Assembly (NCBI GenBank): GCA_016771945.1
Contig: QZLF01000001.1
Span: 248,001-312,000 of the forward strand
Length of the DNA stretch: 64,000 bases
DNA from: Candidatus Leucobacter sulfamidivorax
GTDB taxonomy: Bacteria; Actinomycetota; Actinomycetes; Actinomycetales; Microbacteriaceae
Direction: 5' to 3'
Positions 35,878 through 46,429 of the stretch are shown here, in pieces. The position numbers were made by a program, and so were the translations under genes. Under the pieces are notes generated by a model. The model saw only the letters and a program-made list of their open reading frames with translations. It ran no database searches and was not told where the DNA came from. How positions within the stretch are numbered: the first letter of the stretch is position 1; each line of letters starts with the position of its first letter.

Positions 35878-38262
35878 CTATTCCGCGGAGCCTGGACCCG
35901 GGGCCCCGTCGGCGTCGGAACCGGTGGCGGAGCCCGCGGTGCCGGCCCCCGCGCGCCGGGCCTGGCGGCGCTGGCGCACGCTACGCCAGATGCCGAAGCC
36001 GAACAGCAGCGCGGCCGCCGCGCCGAGGCCCGAGAGCAGGATCGTCTCGAACGAGCTGCGGATCGTGAGCGGCAGCAGCGCCGAGGCGTACGTCCCCTCC
36101 CCCTGCGCGTCGTCGACCTGCACCAGCAGCGCCGAGTCTCCGGCCGAGATGCGGCTGCGCACGGGCACCAGCACCGTCTGGTTGCCCTCGGCCGTGATCG
36201 GCACCTCCTCGAAGCGCTGCTGGGGCAGGGAGACCCCCGCCGACATGGGCGAGACCCGCAGCAGCACGCGCGCGTCGAAGGGCAGCGAGTTGTGCAGCTG
36301 CAGCGGCACCTGGGAGGAGACGGAGACCAGCTGCGTGTTGGCGGTGGTCACCACCTGCACCCCCTGCAGCAGCTCCTCGTCGCGCTCCTGGCGCTCCTCG
36401 ATCTCCGCGGCGAAATCGGCGCCCGGCTCGGCGTAGCGGGTCGCGAAGACGCTGAGCAGGCGCGTGCGCTGGTACTCGGTGAGGTACTCGGGTCGCACGA
36501 GCAGGGGGGCGAGCTCGTCGATGGAGGCGGATCGCCGTTCCGCGGCGCGCAGCAGCTCCCGGCGCTCCTCGGTGGTCTCCCCCGCCAGGAGCGACCCGGT
36601 GCCGAGGGGCTGCTGCGTCTCGGGCACGGGAGCCACCCAGGCCAGTCCGCCGAGCCACTCGACGAGCTCGGCGGGATCCGCCGCGTCGGCGACCGCGCCG
36701 CGATCGAGCGCGAGCACCGTGCCCGGCGACTGCCGTCCGGCCAGCAGCGCGAACTCGGCCGCGAGCGTCGCCCGCGCCGCGGCGCGATCGACCTCGGCGC
36801 CGGGCCCGAGCTCATCTTCGACCGCCAGCGCCCGCCGGGCGGTGCTCCCCAGGGACGTGTCGGCGACCATCGCCTCGAGGTCGCCGTCGAGCGCGAAGCG
36901 GGTGCCGCCGGACACCGCGGCGTTGCCCGAGTCGAGCAGCAGGCGGGTGAGCCCGGCGTCGCGCAGCAGCGCGAGCGTCGCGGCGTCGACCTCGCCGGCG
37001 GCCGGCCACGCCCCGGCGTAGCCCTGCGGCCAGTCGAGCAGCTCGTCGAGGCTCGGCGCCAGGGGGTTCGGCGTCTCGCGATCCGGATCCGCGGCCGTCT
37101 CGCCCGCGAAGCGGCCGTAGCGCGTCATGAACTCGAGCCCGGACGGCTGCAGCAGCTCCTCCAGGCCGAGCGCCGACTGGGCGGCGGGATCCGCGTCGGC
37201 GAACTGCAGCAGGAACGTCGGCAGCGGGCTCGCCGCGAGCCGGGTGAGGAAGGCGCGGGCCGAGGCGGGCGCCTCCAGTCCGTAGCCGCGGATCGCCGCG
37301 ACGATGCGCGGGTCGATCGCCAGCGTGGCGTCCACGGCCTCGGCGGCGGTGAGCAGGCGGTCGAGCCTCGGCGCGAGCTCGGACAGCTGGGCGGGGGTGG
37401 GCATGGCGGTGATTCGTGCGGGCAGCACGAGCGGCACGACGACGGTGAGCGGGGCCTCCGCGCCGAGCTCGGCGCCGCGCCAGACGATCGGCGTGCCGCC
37501 GGTGAGCAGCGGGTCGGCGCTCGAGAGCGCGTCCGCCCCGTTGGTATCGGCCCCGCCGGCGCCGGCATCGGTCTCGGGGACCAGCTCGGCGAGCACCGCG
37601 TAGACCCCGGGCTCGCCCACCAGCGCGAAGGGCAGCCGGTCGAGCGGCACGGAGACCGAGATGCGCTGGACACCCTCGGCGGCCGTCTCCCCGACCGCGT
37701 CGCTGGAGAGGGGGATGCGGATCCCGCCCGCGGCGTCGGCCTCCGCGGCCTCCGCGTCGGACGGCGTCGTGTCCGCCGCATCGGGCTCATCGGCGTCTCC
37801 GCCCGGGGCATCCGTGCCGCCGCCCGCGGTGTCGCCGCCGCCGCTCAGGACGTCCAGGCTGTCGAGAGGCTGCGGATCCGCCTTCAATTCGATCGTGCCG
37901 CCCGGGATCGGCTCCGTTCCCGTGTTGCGGATCAGCACCTCGAAGCGCACCTCGGTCTCGTCGCCGGACAGCGCCGGCTGCTCCGCGGCGAGCAGCAGCT
38001 CCGCCTCGGGCGCGCCGCTCTCGGTCGCCTCGCCCGCGGCGGCATCCTCGGCGGCGGCGCCCTCGGCAGTGCCGTCCTCGGCCTCGTTCTCGGAGTGGAG
38101 GGGAGCTGCGAGCGCCCCGGAGGGCTCCGCGAGCGCCGGGCCCGCCCCGACGGCGATCGCGACGCCCGCCGCGACGAGCACTCCCAGGGCGCGCGCGATC
38201 CGCCGCCCCGCCGCCCGGTGACCGAGTCCCCGGCGACGGAGTCTCGTGGGCTCGCGTGACAT
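35878..38262 (-). CDS. DUF6049 family secreted/membrane protein
   Basis: 794 residues from ATG 38262. An N-terminal signal sequence (ALGVLVAAGVAIAVGAGPALA), a low-complexity Ala/Glu/Asp stretch (residues 45 to 75), a large extracytoplasmic part and one C-terminal membrane helix (ILLSGLGAAAALLFGFGIW) followed by a basic tail. This matches the actinobacterial DUF6049 proteins that sit between cca and murJ in the usual gene order. Function is unknown; an envelope role is inferred. Here no murJ follows it. Confidence 0.8.
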   Translation of the reverse strand: MSREPTRLRRRGLGHRAAGRRIARALGVLVAAGVAIAVGAGPALAEPSGALAAPLHSENEAEDGTAEGAAAEDAAAGEATESGAPEAELLLAAEQPALSGDETEVRFEVLIRNTGTEPIPGGTIELKADPQPLDSLDVLSGGGDTAGGGTDAPGGDADEPDAADTTPSDAEAAEADAAGGIRIPLSSDAVGETAAEGVQRISVSVPLDRLPFALVGEPGVYAVLAELVPETDAGAGGADTNGADALSSADPLLTGGTPIVWRGAELGAEAPLTVVVPLVLPARITAMPTPAQLSELAPRLDRLLTAAEAVDATLAIDPRIVAAIRGYGLEAPASARAFLTRLAASPLPTFLLQFADADPAAQSALGLEELLQPSGLEFMTRYGRFAGETAADPDRETPNPLAPSLDELLDWPQGYAGAWPAAGEVDAATLALLRDAGLTRLLLDSGNAAVSGGTRFALDGDLEAMVADTSLGSTARRALAVEDELGPGAEVDRAAARATLAAEFALLAGRQSPGTVLALDRGAVADAADPAELVEWLGGLAWVAPVPETQQPLGTGSLLAGETTEERRELLRAAERRSASIDELAPLLVRPEYLTEYQRTRLLSVFATRYAEPGADFAAEIEERQERDEELLQGVQVVTTANTQLVSVSSQVPLQLHNSLPFDARVLLRVSPMSAGVSLPQQRFEEVPITAEGNQTVLVPVRSRISAGDSALLVQVDDAQGEGTYASALLPLTIRSSFETILLSGLGAAAALLFGFGIWRSVRQRRQARRAGAGTAGSATGSDADGAPGPGSAE

Positions 38263-38305
38263 GGCTTCGATTCTAGGGCGGGGCACTGGCCGCTACCCTG
38301 GAGGG

Positions 38306-39845
38306 ATGCGCCCGATCGCCGAGTCCCTCGCCGCACTGCGCGGTATCGCCGAGTCGCCGGTCGTGCGTCCGATCGCCGAGGCGTTCGAGGCGGAGGGGCA
38401 CGAGTTCGCCCTCGTCGGCGGGCCCGTGCGCGACGCGCTGCTCGGCCGGCCGGTCACCGATCTCGACTTCACCACCTCGGCGAGCCCCGACGAGACGCGG
38501 GCGATCCTCGACCGGCTGACGAAGAGCGTCTGGGACGTGGGCCGGGCCTTCGGCACCATCGCGGCGCGGGTGCGGGGGGAGAACGTCGAGATCACGACGT
38601 ACCGCGCCGACAGCTACCGCGACGACTCGCGCAAGCCCGAGGTCGAGTTCGGCGACAGCATCGAGGGCGACCTGGTGCGCCGCGACTTCACCGTGAACGC
38701 GCTCGCGCTCATGCTGCCGTCGCAGCGCCTCGTCGACGTCTCGGGGGGCATCGAGGATCTCTTCGCCGGGCGGCTCATGACCCCGTCCTCGCCGGAGATC
38801 TCCTTCACCGACGATCCGCTGCGCATGATGCGGGCGGCGCGCTTCGCCTCCCAGCTCGACTTCGAGGTGGCGCCCGAGGTGCGGGGCGCGATGGCCGAGT
38901 TCGCCGAGCGGCTCGACATCGTCTCGGCTGAGCGCATCCGCGACGAGCTCGTGAAGCTCCTGTCGACGGCGGATCCCGTGCCCGGCATCCGGCTGCTCGT
39001 CGAGACGGGGCTCGCGGTGCGCTTCCTGCCCGAGCTGACGGCCCTCGTCGAGACCCAGGACGACCACGGCCGCCACAAGGACGTCTACGAGCACAGTCTC
39101 ACCGTGCTGCGGCAGGCGATCGAGCTGGAAGCGGCGCGTCAACGCGGAAGCATCGCTTCCGCCGCGCCGCTTGGCCCGCACACGGCGGGCGCGTCAACGC
39201 GGAAGCATCGCTTCCGCCGCGCGGCTTGATCCGCACACGGCGGATCCGAGGGACCATGCCGCCGGGCCCGACATCGTCCTGCGTCTCGCCGCGCTGCTGC
39301 ACGACATCGGCAAGCCCGCGACCCGGCGCTTCGAGCGCGGCGGCGTGACCTTCCACCACCACGACGTCGTGGGGGCGAAGCTCGCCCGGAAGCGGCTGCG
39401 CGAGCTGCGCTTCGACAACGACACGGTGAAGCGGGTGTCGCGCCTCGTCGAGCTGCACCTGCGCTTTTTCGGGTACAGCGACCAGCAGTGGACCGACGCC
39501 GCCGTGCGCCGCTACGTGCGGGACGCGGGCGACGAGCTCGAGCAGCTGCACATCCTCACGCGCGCCGACGTGACGACGCGCAACCGGCGCAAGGCCGAAC
39601 GGCTCGAGCACGCCTACGACGACATCGAGCGGCGCATCGCCGAGCTCGCCGAGGCCGAGGAGCTCGCGGCCGTGCGCCCCGAGCTCGACGGCGAGCGGAT
39701 CATGGCCGTGCTCGGCGTGAAGCCCGGGCCGATCGTGGGCCGCGCCTACAAGTTCCTGCTCGAGCTGCGGCTCGACGAGGGGCCGATCGGCGAGGAGGCC
39801 GCCGAGGCGCGCCTGAGGGAATGGGCCGAGCGGGAGGGCGCATGA
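38306..39845 (+). pseudogene. cca: CCA tRNA nucleotidyltransferase, disrupted by a 55-bp tandem duplication
   Basis: The N-terminal part from ATG 38306 has LVGGPVRDALLGRPVTDLDF with the catalytic Asp pair and RRDFTVNALALML. The C-terminal part has the HD motif LLHDIGKPATRRF. The two lie in different frames because a 55-bp unit at 39134 is repeated at 39189. Deleting one copy gives exactly 495 codons in one frame. The enzyme adds or repairs CCA at tRNA 3' ends. Whether the gene is truly broken or the second copy is an assembly error is open. Ends overlapping the next gene (ATGA). Confidence 0.9.
39134..39243. repeat. Two 55-bp tandem repeats with hairpin, inside cca
   Basis: Units at 39134 to 39188 and 39189 to 39243 match at 52 of 55 positions. 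Each contains GCGGAAGC-ATC-GCTTCCGC, a 19-bp hairpin. It resembles a small palindromic genome repeat, and 55 is not a multiple of 3, so the second copy breaks the frame. Confidence 0.9.
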
Positions 39846-40641
39846 CCGGTGTCGAGAACTGGTTCGGGGGCCTCTCGAACGTGCTGTTCGTGCATGCGCA
39901 TCCCGATGATGAGACCATCACCACCGGCGGCACGCTCGCGGCGCTCGCCGCGGCGGGGCGCGATCCCTCGCTCGTCACGCTGACCCGGGGCGAACGGGGC
40001 GAGGTGGTGCCCGGCCCGTTCCGGGAGCTGCAGGGCACGGACCGCCTGGCGCCCCATCGCGAGGACGAGCTCATGGCTGCTCTCGCCGAATTGGGGGTGG
40101 ATCGCCACGCCTTCCTCGGCACCCCGCCCGCGCGGGCCGCCGCCTCGAGCCGCGGCTCTACCGCGACTCGGGCATGGAGTGGGCGGCCGACGGGCTCGCC
40201 CGCCCCTCCCCCGATGCCGGGCCCGAGGCGCTCACGAGCGCCGACGCGGTCGACCCGCTGACGGATCTCATCGCTCTCGCCGACGCCTGGGACGCGGAGG
40301 CGATCGTGAGCTACGACGTGCTCGGCGGCTACCGCCACCCCGACCACGTGCTGACGCACCGCCTCGCGAGGGCGGTCGCCCGCGGCCTCGAGCTGCCCTT
40401 CTGGGAGATCGTGGGGCCGGACTCGGGGCCGACCGGTGAGGATCCGGCCGGCGCCGGCGCCGGCGATCCTCCAGCCGAGCGCTACGACATCTCCCCCTGG
40501 TACGGTCGCAAGATCGCGGCTCTCGGGGCGCACGCCACGCAGCTGGCGGTCGAGCCCGCCGGACAGGGCGACGAGATCGTGCACGTGGGCGGGCAGCGGC
40601 AGCCGGTCGACCGGGTGGAGGCGTTCCGCCGGCTCGACTGA
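39842..40641 (+). pseudogene. PIG-L family deacetylase (MshB-like), frameshifted as sequenced
   Basis: It starts inside the cca stop. The zinc-binding motif VLFVHAHPDDETITTGGTLA identifies the PIG-L/LmbE family, and TRGERGEVVPG fits MshB or Mca of mycothiol metabolism. The frame is lost near 40146 to 40152 (one base missing in GCCTCGAGCC); it resumes as EPRLYRDSGMEWAADGLA and continues with YDVLGGYRHPDHVLTHRLA. Restored length is 266 residues. Substrate within the mycothiol pathway is not certain. Confidence 0.82.
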
Positions 40642-40703
40642 GCGCCTCGCACTAGGCTGGTACGCACGGGGAGGGACGCATCTCTACCGGAACGGAGCCG
40701 ACC

Positions 40704-41878
40704 GTGAACGAGCAGAACCAGGATCAGAACGGAGCGGGCGACCCGCCCGCTCCCCCGCAGGATCCGCAGCAGGGTCCCGAGCAGGGGCAGCAGCAGAGTC
40801 CTGAGCAGGGTCCGCCCTCGACCGGGCAGGTGCCGCCTCCGTCCCCGGCTCAGGCGCCTCCCGCGCCGCCGGCCCAGCCCTGGCAGCAGCAGCCCCGACG
40901 ACCCCGCAGCCGTCATCCCCGCAGCAGCCGCCTGCGCAGCAACCTCCCGCGCAGCCGCAGGCTCCGACGGCGCCGCTGCCCTCGGCCCAGCCTCCGCTCC
41001 CCCCGTCGGCGCCTCTCCAGCATCCGGCGCCTCCCCAATATCCGGCGCCTCCCCAGTACCCGGCGCCGCCCGGGCACACCGCTCCGCAGTACCCGGCTTC
41101 CCAGTACGCGCAGCCGCCGGGGAACCAGCCTCCGCCCCAGCAGCCCTACGGCGCCCCGCGGCCCCCGAGGAAGGGCCTGCCCGTCGGCGCCTGGATCGGC
41201 ATCGCCGCCGGCGCGCTCGCGCTGATCGCCATCGTCATCGGGGCGATCTTCGCGATCAGGGCCGTGATGAACGCGACCGAGAACATCGTCCGGGAGATCC
41301 CCACGCCCACCAGTCCGTCGCCGTTGCCGTCTCCCACGGAAACGCCCGAACCGGATTTCCCCAGCGGTGGATCCGGCACGCTGCTCATGGGCGACACGGC
41401 GGACTTCGCCGCCGGCCCGTGGTGGGCCGTGAGCTTCGAGGACGGGTGGAACATCGAGGTCTTCGACGTGGAGGGCGAGAACCGTCTCTCCCATCCCGCT
41501 TCGGGGTGCCAGTTCTACAGCTACCAGGGCTTCGGCGGTTTCGCCTCGACGAGCGACGACGACCAGACGGCGAGCGAGAAGACCCTCGAGAACGCGGTCG
41601 CGGGCGGGCTCGGCCTCGAGTGGCAGGCCACGGGGAGCCCGAACATCGTCTTCGACCGCACGGTGCTCCTCGACGCCTACGGCTACGACGAGGTCGAGAT
41701 GCTGCGATACGTCTCCGATTACACGGTTGCGGACGGCAGCGCCCGCGAGCGCGTCTTCCTGATCCGCAACTTCCAGCCGAGCGATGCCGTGCTCCTCGCG
41801 ATGACCGACTGCCCCGCGGCCGCGAGCGGCACCGGACTGGACTTCCTCGACACCCTGATGGTCAACGACATGTTCTGA
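40704..41878 (+). pseudogene. Proline/glutamine-rich membrane protein, frameshifted as sequenced
   Basis: Start GTG 40704 opens MNEQNQDQNGAGDPPAPPQD, a Pro/Gln-rich cytosolic arm. The frame breaks between 40880 and 40920; the next frame continues with QQPPAQQPPAQPQAP, several QYPAPP repeats, a membrane helix WIGIAAGALALIAIVIGAIF and an extracytoplasmic domain to NDMF. A one-base deletion in the repetitive region explains it; restored length is 391 residues. The outer domain is unrecognised. Such proteins are common in the actinobacterial envelope. Confidence 0.75.
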
Positions 41879-41988
41879 GCTGCGCGCCCGTATTCGACGC
41901 GACATCTGGGTCCGCGACGAGTGCCGCCTGGGCGCGCCGCAGCTCGGTGGCGGCGCCTGCGGTCATGAGCGATGGACTCGAGCCTCGG

Positions 41989-42729
41989 TCAGGCGTAGCC
42001 GAGGCGCACTGCGGTCACCGCCGTCGCAGTGCGGGATCGAGTGCCGAGCTTCGTGCTGATGCGTTCGAGATGATGCGCCACTGTCCGTGGTGAAAGGCAG
42101 AGCGCCGCTGCGATCTCCTCGTTGGTCTCGCCGAGCGCGAGCAGGCGCACGACCTCCCGTTCACGGGACGAGAGGGCGGGGGCCGGGCTCGGGGTGCGCG
42201 AGGCATGCTCGCCGAGGCGCGGAGGATAATCCATGCCCGCTCCCGGTTTCGGTTTGGCGAGCGCCTGGGCGATTGCGGCGAAGGCGCGGACCGCACCCGG
42301 GTCGGATCGCCAGGGCGCGCACCGACTCGCGTGCAGGGCGGCGCGAATCTGACCTCGCCGGTTCAGCACCAACGATGTCATGCCGTCGGCGAAGCCGCGC
42401 GGCAGGAAGCGCTCCTGCGCTGCACGGCTGTCGCGGTAATCGAAGGGGCAGTCCCTCCAGGTGCCGGTCACCGGGCCGGTGCGGAGAAATCGCATTCCGG
42501 CGTCTTCGTTCAGAAACCCCTGGGTGAAGTACGCTGCGAGCTCATCGTCGTAGCCCGCAACGGAGACGATCCGGTGCGCACCGTCCCCGTCGGATCCCGA
42601 CTCGGTGAAGGCGATGGCATCCGCGCCGATGAGTGCGGCGGCGATGTCGAGCAGTCTCGTGTTCAGCAGGTCATCGACGTCCTCCCGTCGGCGGGCTTCC
42701 ACTGCGGTCTCGGTCGCCATCGACATCAT
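41989..42729 (-). CDS. LuxR-family transcriptional regulator
   Basis: 246 residues. The C-terminal HTH is clear: LSSREREVVRLLALGETNEE, IAAALCLSPRTVAHHLERIS, KLGTRSRT. The N-terminal 170 residues are a sensor region of unknown ligand, with no receiver Asp pattern. It starts 57 bp after the amidase gene, on the same strand, and may regulate it or be co-transcribed. Confidence 0.85.
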   Translation of the reverse strand: MMSMATETAVEARRREDVDDLLNTRLLDIAAALIGADAIAFTESGSDGDGAHRIVSVAGYDDELAAYFTQGFLNEDAGMRFLRTGPVTGTWRDCPFDYRDSRAAQERFLPRGFADGMTSLVLNRRGQIRAALHASRCAPWRSDPGAVRAFAAIAQALAKPKPGAGMDYPPRLGEHASRTPSPAPALSSREREVVRLLALGETNEEIAAALCLSPRTVAHHLERISTKLGTRSRTATAVTAVRLGYA

Positions 42730-42785
42730 CGCCTCCTGTTGGCTTCGCCCGGCCTCCTTGCTTACGCCTTACTGTAACCCGGACC

Positions 42786-44273
42786 TCAGCTCAGCGGCCG
42801 TCCAGCGGGGATCGCGTAATCGGCCGCCCACGGGCGTACGCGCTCGACGGCTGCGCTCGCCGCGATCACCTGCGCATCGGCATAGCGCCGGCCCACGATG
42901 AGCATGCCCACTGGCAGTCCGTCGGCGAGCCCCGCCGGCACCGAGGCGCTCGGCGCACCGGTGAAGTTCGTGAGCACCGTGGGGCACCAGCCGATGAGCG
43001 GGTCGACGGCCTGCCCGGCGACTTCGCTCGGCCCGCGGGTGTCTCCGTCGCTCGCGTTGAGCATCGGCAGATCGATCAGGGTGGGGCCGATGATGAGATC
43101 GACCTCGCTCTGCGCCGCGAGCATCGCATCCAGGATCTGCGTGCGAACGACCCGATCCGCGGTCACATCGGCGAACGACATCGCGCGAATCCGATCCGCC
43201 CACCCCAGAGTGATGTCGGACAGACCCCCGCCGGCCGCGAGATCGATGCCTCGTTCCGCATAGCCGTCGAGTTCGCCGACGACCAGGGATCCGAGCGCGG
43301 TCATCCACGTCGTGCTCACGACATCGTGCGACACCGGCAATCTGAACGATGACTCGACGACGACGGCACCGGCGTCGGAGAACGCGGTGACGGCGTCGTC
43401 GAGCACGGCACGCACCTTCGGATTCACCGGGTACCCGCCGAAATCCGGGCTGTAGCCGATGCGAAGCCCCGTGATGTCCCCGCCCAGGGCGCCCACCCAG
43501 TCGATCTCGACGGGTGCGGAGTTCGGGTCCGCCGGTGCGTAGCGGTGCAGCCGCGACATCGTGTGAGCCGCATCGCGCACCGTTCGAGACACCGGCCCCT
43601 CGTAGATGTAGGTGCCGAGGTGGAATCCATTGGGCCTCGGCGTCGAGGGCACCAGCCCCGCGGAGGGCTGGTAGCCGACCACACCGCACCAGGAAGCTGG
43701 GATACGGATCGAGCCACCCGCGTCGGAAGCGCCGGCCACCGGCACGATCCCGTCGGCCACGGCGGCCGCACTGCCGCCCGACGAACCACCGGAGTTGCGC
43801 GTCACGTCGAAGGGGTTCCGGGTCGGACCGAAGAGCCGGTTGTCGGTGACGCCCCGGTAGCCTATGGCCGGGCTGTTCGACATGCCGAGCATCACGGCCG
43901 ACGCGTCCTCCATCGCCCGCGGGTACTCCGAGACCAGGCCCTCGGGCGTGATCTGGTCGCGCAGCGCAGGGATGCCGCCCAGCGTGGCAGGCCAGCCCGG
44001 ACGGAAACCGTAGAGGTCCTTGACCAGCGTCGGCACCCCGGCGAGCGGGCCGAGGTCCTCGCCGCGCGACAGGGCCGCATCGACCGCCGCCGCGTCGGTG
44101 AGTGCGCGCGCAGGATCGACGAATACGACCGCGCCCAGGCTCGGGTTGCGCTCCTCGATACGGACGAGAGCCGCCTCCGTCACTTCGACGGCGGTGACTT
44201 CGCCTCCGGCGATCTGCTCCGCCGTGCGCACGGCATCCCAGCCGGCCAACTCGTCTCGCGATCCCGCATCCAT
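42786..44273 (-). CDS. Amidase-signature family hydrolase
   Basis: 495 residues from ATG 44273. Catalytic triad Ser-cisSer-Lys: Lys in [12 protein letters not shown], the Gly/Ser loop [16 protein letters not shown], and [16 protein letters not shown] with the nucleophile Ser. Members hydrolyse amides; the substrate cannot be told. With the LuxR gene it forms a two-gene unit between the proline-rich gene and rpsF, a spot usually occupied by little or nothing in this gene order. Confidence 0.9.
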   Translation of the reverse strand: MDAGSRDELAGWDAVRTAEQIAGGEVTAVEVTEAALVRIEERNPSLGAVVFVDPARALTDAAAVDAALSRGEDLGPLAGVPTLVKDLYGFRPGWPATLGGIPALRDQITPEGLVSEYPRAMEDASAVMLGMSNSPAIGYRGVTDNRLFGPTRNPFDVTRNSGGSSGGSAAAVADGIVPVAGASDAGGSIRIPASWCGVVGYQPSAGLVPSTPRPNGFHLGTYIYEGPVSRTVRDAAHTMSRLHRYAPADPNSAPVEIDWVGALGGDITGLRIGYSPDFGGYPVNPKVRAVLDDAVTAFSDAGAVVVESSFRLPVSHDVVSTTWMTALGSLVVGELDGYAERGIDLAAGGGLSDITLGWADRIRAMSFADVTADRVVRTQILDAMLAAQSEVDLIIGPTLIDLPMLNASDGDTRGPSEVAGQAVDPLIGWCPTVLTNFTGAPSASVPAGLADGLPVGMLIVGRRYADAQVIAASAAVERVRPWAADYAIPAGRPLS

Positions 44274-44605
44274 GGAAGATCCTCTCGAAGGGCACGCTCG
44301 GCGCCTGCTTTCAGCGCCGAGATCCCGGCGCCGAGCCGGTCGTACCGCCGGCATCGCCAGACTACGAAGACGGAGCCGATGCGCCATAGGGCAGAACTAC
44401 CCAATCCCGCGCACCGAGACCCGATGACGTCGAACTCGTGTGCGGCCCCGATGAGAGTCGAGGGTTTGGCGCCTCGACCCGGCTGCGTTAGGATGTAAAG
44501 GTTGTCCGTCAGCCGTGCGCTCTGCACGACGAGCGGGCACGTGCATGAATACCCTCCTGCCGCAGACCGTCTGCGGCCGTATAGTCCGAAGGAGGTGGGT
44601 CAGTA
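44274..44605. promoter_or_regulatory. amidase-rpsF intergenic region with rpsF promoter
   Basis: 332 bases. TTGGCG (44466 to 44471), 17 bp, TAGGAT (44489 to 44494) makes a good rpsF operon promoter, leaving a leader of about 105 nt. A purine-rich AAGGAGGT lies before the ATG. I see no other defined element. Confidence 0.7.
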
Positions 44606-44965
44606 ATGCATCCTTACGAACTCATGGTGATTCTCGATCCCGGGATCGACGAGCGCACCGTGGCCCCCAGCATGGACAAGTTTCTGGGCGTCATCCGCAC
44701 TGCGGGCGGCGAGATCCAGGAAGTCGACATCTGGGGCAAGCGCCGTCTCGCCTACGAGATCAACAAGCACAGCGAAGGCATCTACGTCGTGGTGAACTTC
44801 ACCGCCACGCCCGAGGCGACCGCCGAGCTCGACCGTCAGCTGAGCCTCAGCGAAGCCGTCATGCGCACCAAGGTGCTGCGTGCCGACGAGCTCATCGCCC
44901 AGCGCGCCGCCCAGTCGAAGCGCGATCAGGCCAAGGCCGCCCGCGCCGCCAAGGTCGGCGCATAG
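44606..44965 (+). CDS. rpsF: 30S ribosomal protein S6
   Basis: 119 residues: [20 protein letters not shown], then [20 protein letters not shown]. Strong AAGGAGGT upstream. First gene of rpsF-ssb-rpsR-rplI. Confidence 0.97.
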   Translation: MHPYELMVILDPGIDERTVAPSMDKFLGVIRTAGGEIQEVDIWGKRRLAYEINKHSEGIYVVVNFTATPEATAELDRQLSLSEAVMRTKVLRADELIAQRAAQSKRDQAKAARAAKVGA

Positions 44966-44967
44966 CC

Positions 44968-45507
44968 ATGGCCGGCGAACCGCTCATCACTGTCGTCGGC
45001 AACCTGGTTGCCGACCCCGAGCCTCGCGTCAGCCAGGCCGGCAAGTCGTGGGTGACGTTCCGCATCGCCTCGACGCCGCGCGTGCGCGATCGTCAGACCG
45101 GCGACTGGTCCGACGGTGAGCCGCTGTGGCTCGGCTGCCGCGCCTACGGCGAGTATGCGGACAACATCGCCGCGTCGCTCACCAAGGGCATGCGCGTGAT
45201 CATCCAGGGCCGTCTCACCCAGCGCAGCTACACCGACAACCAGGGCCAGCAGCGCACCTCCCTCGACCTCGAGGTCGAAGAGGTCGGGCCTTCGCTGCGC
45301 TTCGCCACCGCTCAGGTCACGCGCGGCCAGTCGCGCGGGCAGGGCGGCGGCTTCGGGGGCGGGCAGCCCTCGGGCCAGCCGGGCTGGGGCCAGTCGGCCG
45401 CACCCGCTCCCGCGCGCGGCGGTGACAATCCGTGGTCCGATTCGGGCAGCGGCGGCGCACCGTCCGGCGATTTCGGCTCCGGGTTCGACGACGAGCAACC
45501 CTTCTAA
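44968..45507 (+). CDS. ssb: Single-stranded DNA-binding protein
   Basis: 179 residues. OB fold: MAGEPLITVVGNLVADPEPR, WVTFRIAST, MRVIIQGRLTQRSY. A Gly/Pro-rich linker and the acidic tip DDEQPF, close to the usual DDDIPF, for binding partner proteins. Follows rpsF by 2 bp. Confidence 0.96.
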   Translation: MAGEPLITVVGNLVADPEPRVSQAGKSWVTFRIASTPRVRDRQTGDWSDGEPLWLGCRAYGEYADNIAASLTKGMRVIIQGRLTQRSYTDNQGQQRTSLDLEVEEVGPSLRFATAQVTRGQSRGQGGGFGGGQPSGQPGWGQSAAPAPARGGDNPWSDSGSGGAPSGDFGSGFDDEQPF

Positions 45508-45549
45508 ACATCTTCGCCCCTGCGGGGGCAGTTCAGGAAAGAGATCAAC

Positions 45550-45810
45550 ATGGCAGGCAAGCAGAGCGGCGGAGGCCGCAAGCCGGGCCGCGGGAAGAAC
45601 GCGAAGGCGCTCGCCCCGGCCAAGAAGCAGACCGTCGGCGTCATCGACTACAAGGATGTCGCGACGCTGCGCAAGTTCGTGTCCGAGCGCGGCAAGATCC
45701 GCGCGCGGCGCATCACGGGCGTGTCCGTCCAGGAGCAGCGTCTCATCGCGAAGGCCGTGAAGAACGCCCGCGAGATGGCGCTCCTCCCCTACGCCGGCAG
45801 CGGCCGCTAA
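45550..45810 (+). CDS. rpsR: 30S ribosomal protein S18
   Basis: 86 residues. Conserved [20 protein letters not shown] and [20 protein letters not shown]. It lacks the CxxC zinc pattern, like other zinc-free S18 forms. Confidence 0.96.
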   Translation: MAGKQSGGGRKPGRGKNAKALAPAKKQTVGVIDYKDVATLRKFVSERGKIRARRITGVSVQEQRLIAKAVKNAREMALLPYAGSGR

Positions 45811-45822
45811 GGAGGCGAGATC

Positions 45823-46272
45823 ATGGCGAAGATCATTCTGACGCACGAGGTCCAGGGTCTGGGCTCGGCGGGCGACGTCGTCGAGGTCAAGAACGGCTAC
45901 GCGCGCAACTACCTGGTGCCCCAGGGCTACGCGGTCCACTGGACCCGCGGCGGCGAGGCGCAGGTCGCGCAGATCCGCAAGGCCCGCGAGGCCCGCGCGC
46001 TGGCCTCGGTCGAGGACGCGCAGGCGCTGAAAGCCAAGCTGCAGGAGGGCAAGATCCGCCTGTTCGCGAAGACCGGCGCCGAGGGTCGTCTCTTCGGCTC
46101 GGTGAAGCCCGCAGCCGTCGCGGCGGCGGTCTCCGAGGCCGGCATCGGCGAGATCGACAAGCGCAAGATCTCCCTGCCGACCATCAAGTCGACGGGCGAG
46201 TACAGCGCGACGATCCACCTGCACGAGGGCGTCGACGCCGAGGTGACCCTCCAGGTCATCGCGCAGCGCTGA
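45823..46272 (+). CDS. rplI: 50S ribosomal protein L9
   Basis: 149 residues: [40 protein letters not shown], and a C-terminal domain with [13 protein letters not shown] upstream. Last gene of the operon. Confidence 0.96.
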   Translation: MAKIILTHEVQGLGSAGDVVEVKNGYARNYLVPQGYAVHWTRGGEAQVAQIRKAREARALASVEDAQALKAKLQEGKIRLFAKTGAEGRLFGSVKPAAVAAAVSEAGIGEIDKRKISLPTIKSTGEYSATIHLHEGVDAEVTLQVIAQR

Positions 46273-46285
46273 TCGACAGCGAATC

Positions 46286-46317
46286 GCGGGGCGGCGGCCA
46301 TCGGGCCGACGCCCCGC
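46286..46317 (+). terminator. Terminator after rplI
   Basis: GCGGGGC and GCCCCGC form a stem across a GC-rich loop, followed by TTCGCTTTT. 13 bp after the rplI stop. Confidence 0.75.
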
Positions 46318-46429
46318 TTCGCTTTTCCGCCCCGTTCCCCTGCGTTCATCTTCGCGGGCGACCTCCCTGTCCGGACCGTCCGCGCGGCCGTGCGACGAAA
46401 CTTCCTCGCAAAGCCGTGGTTTCGTCTTG

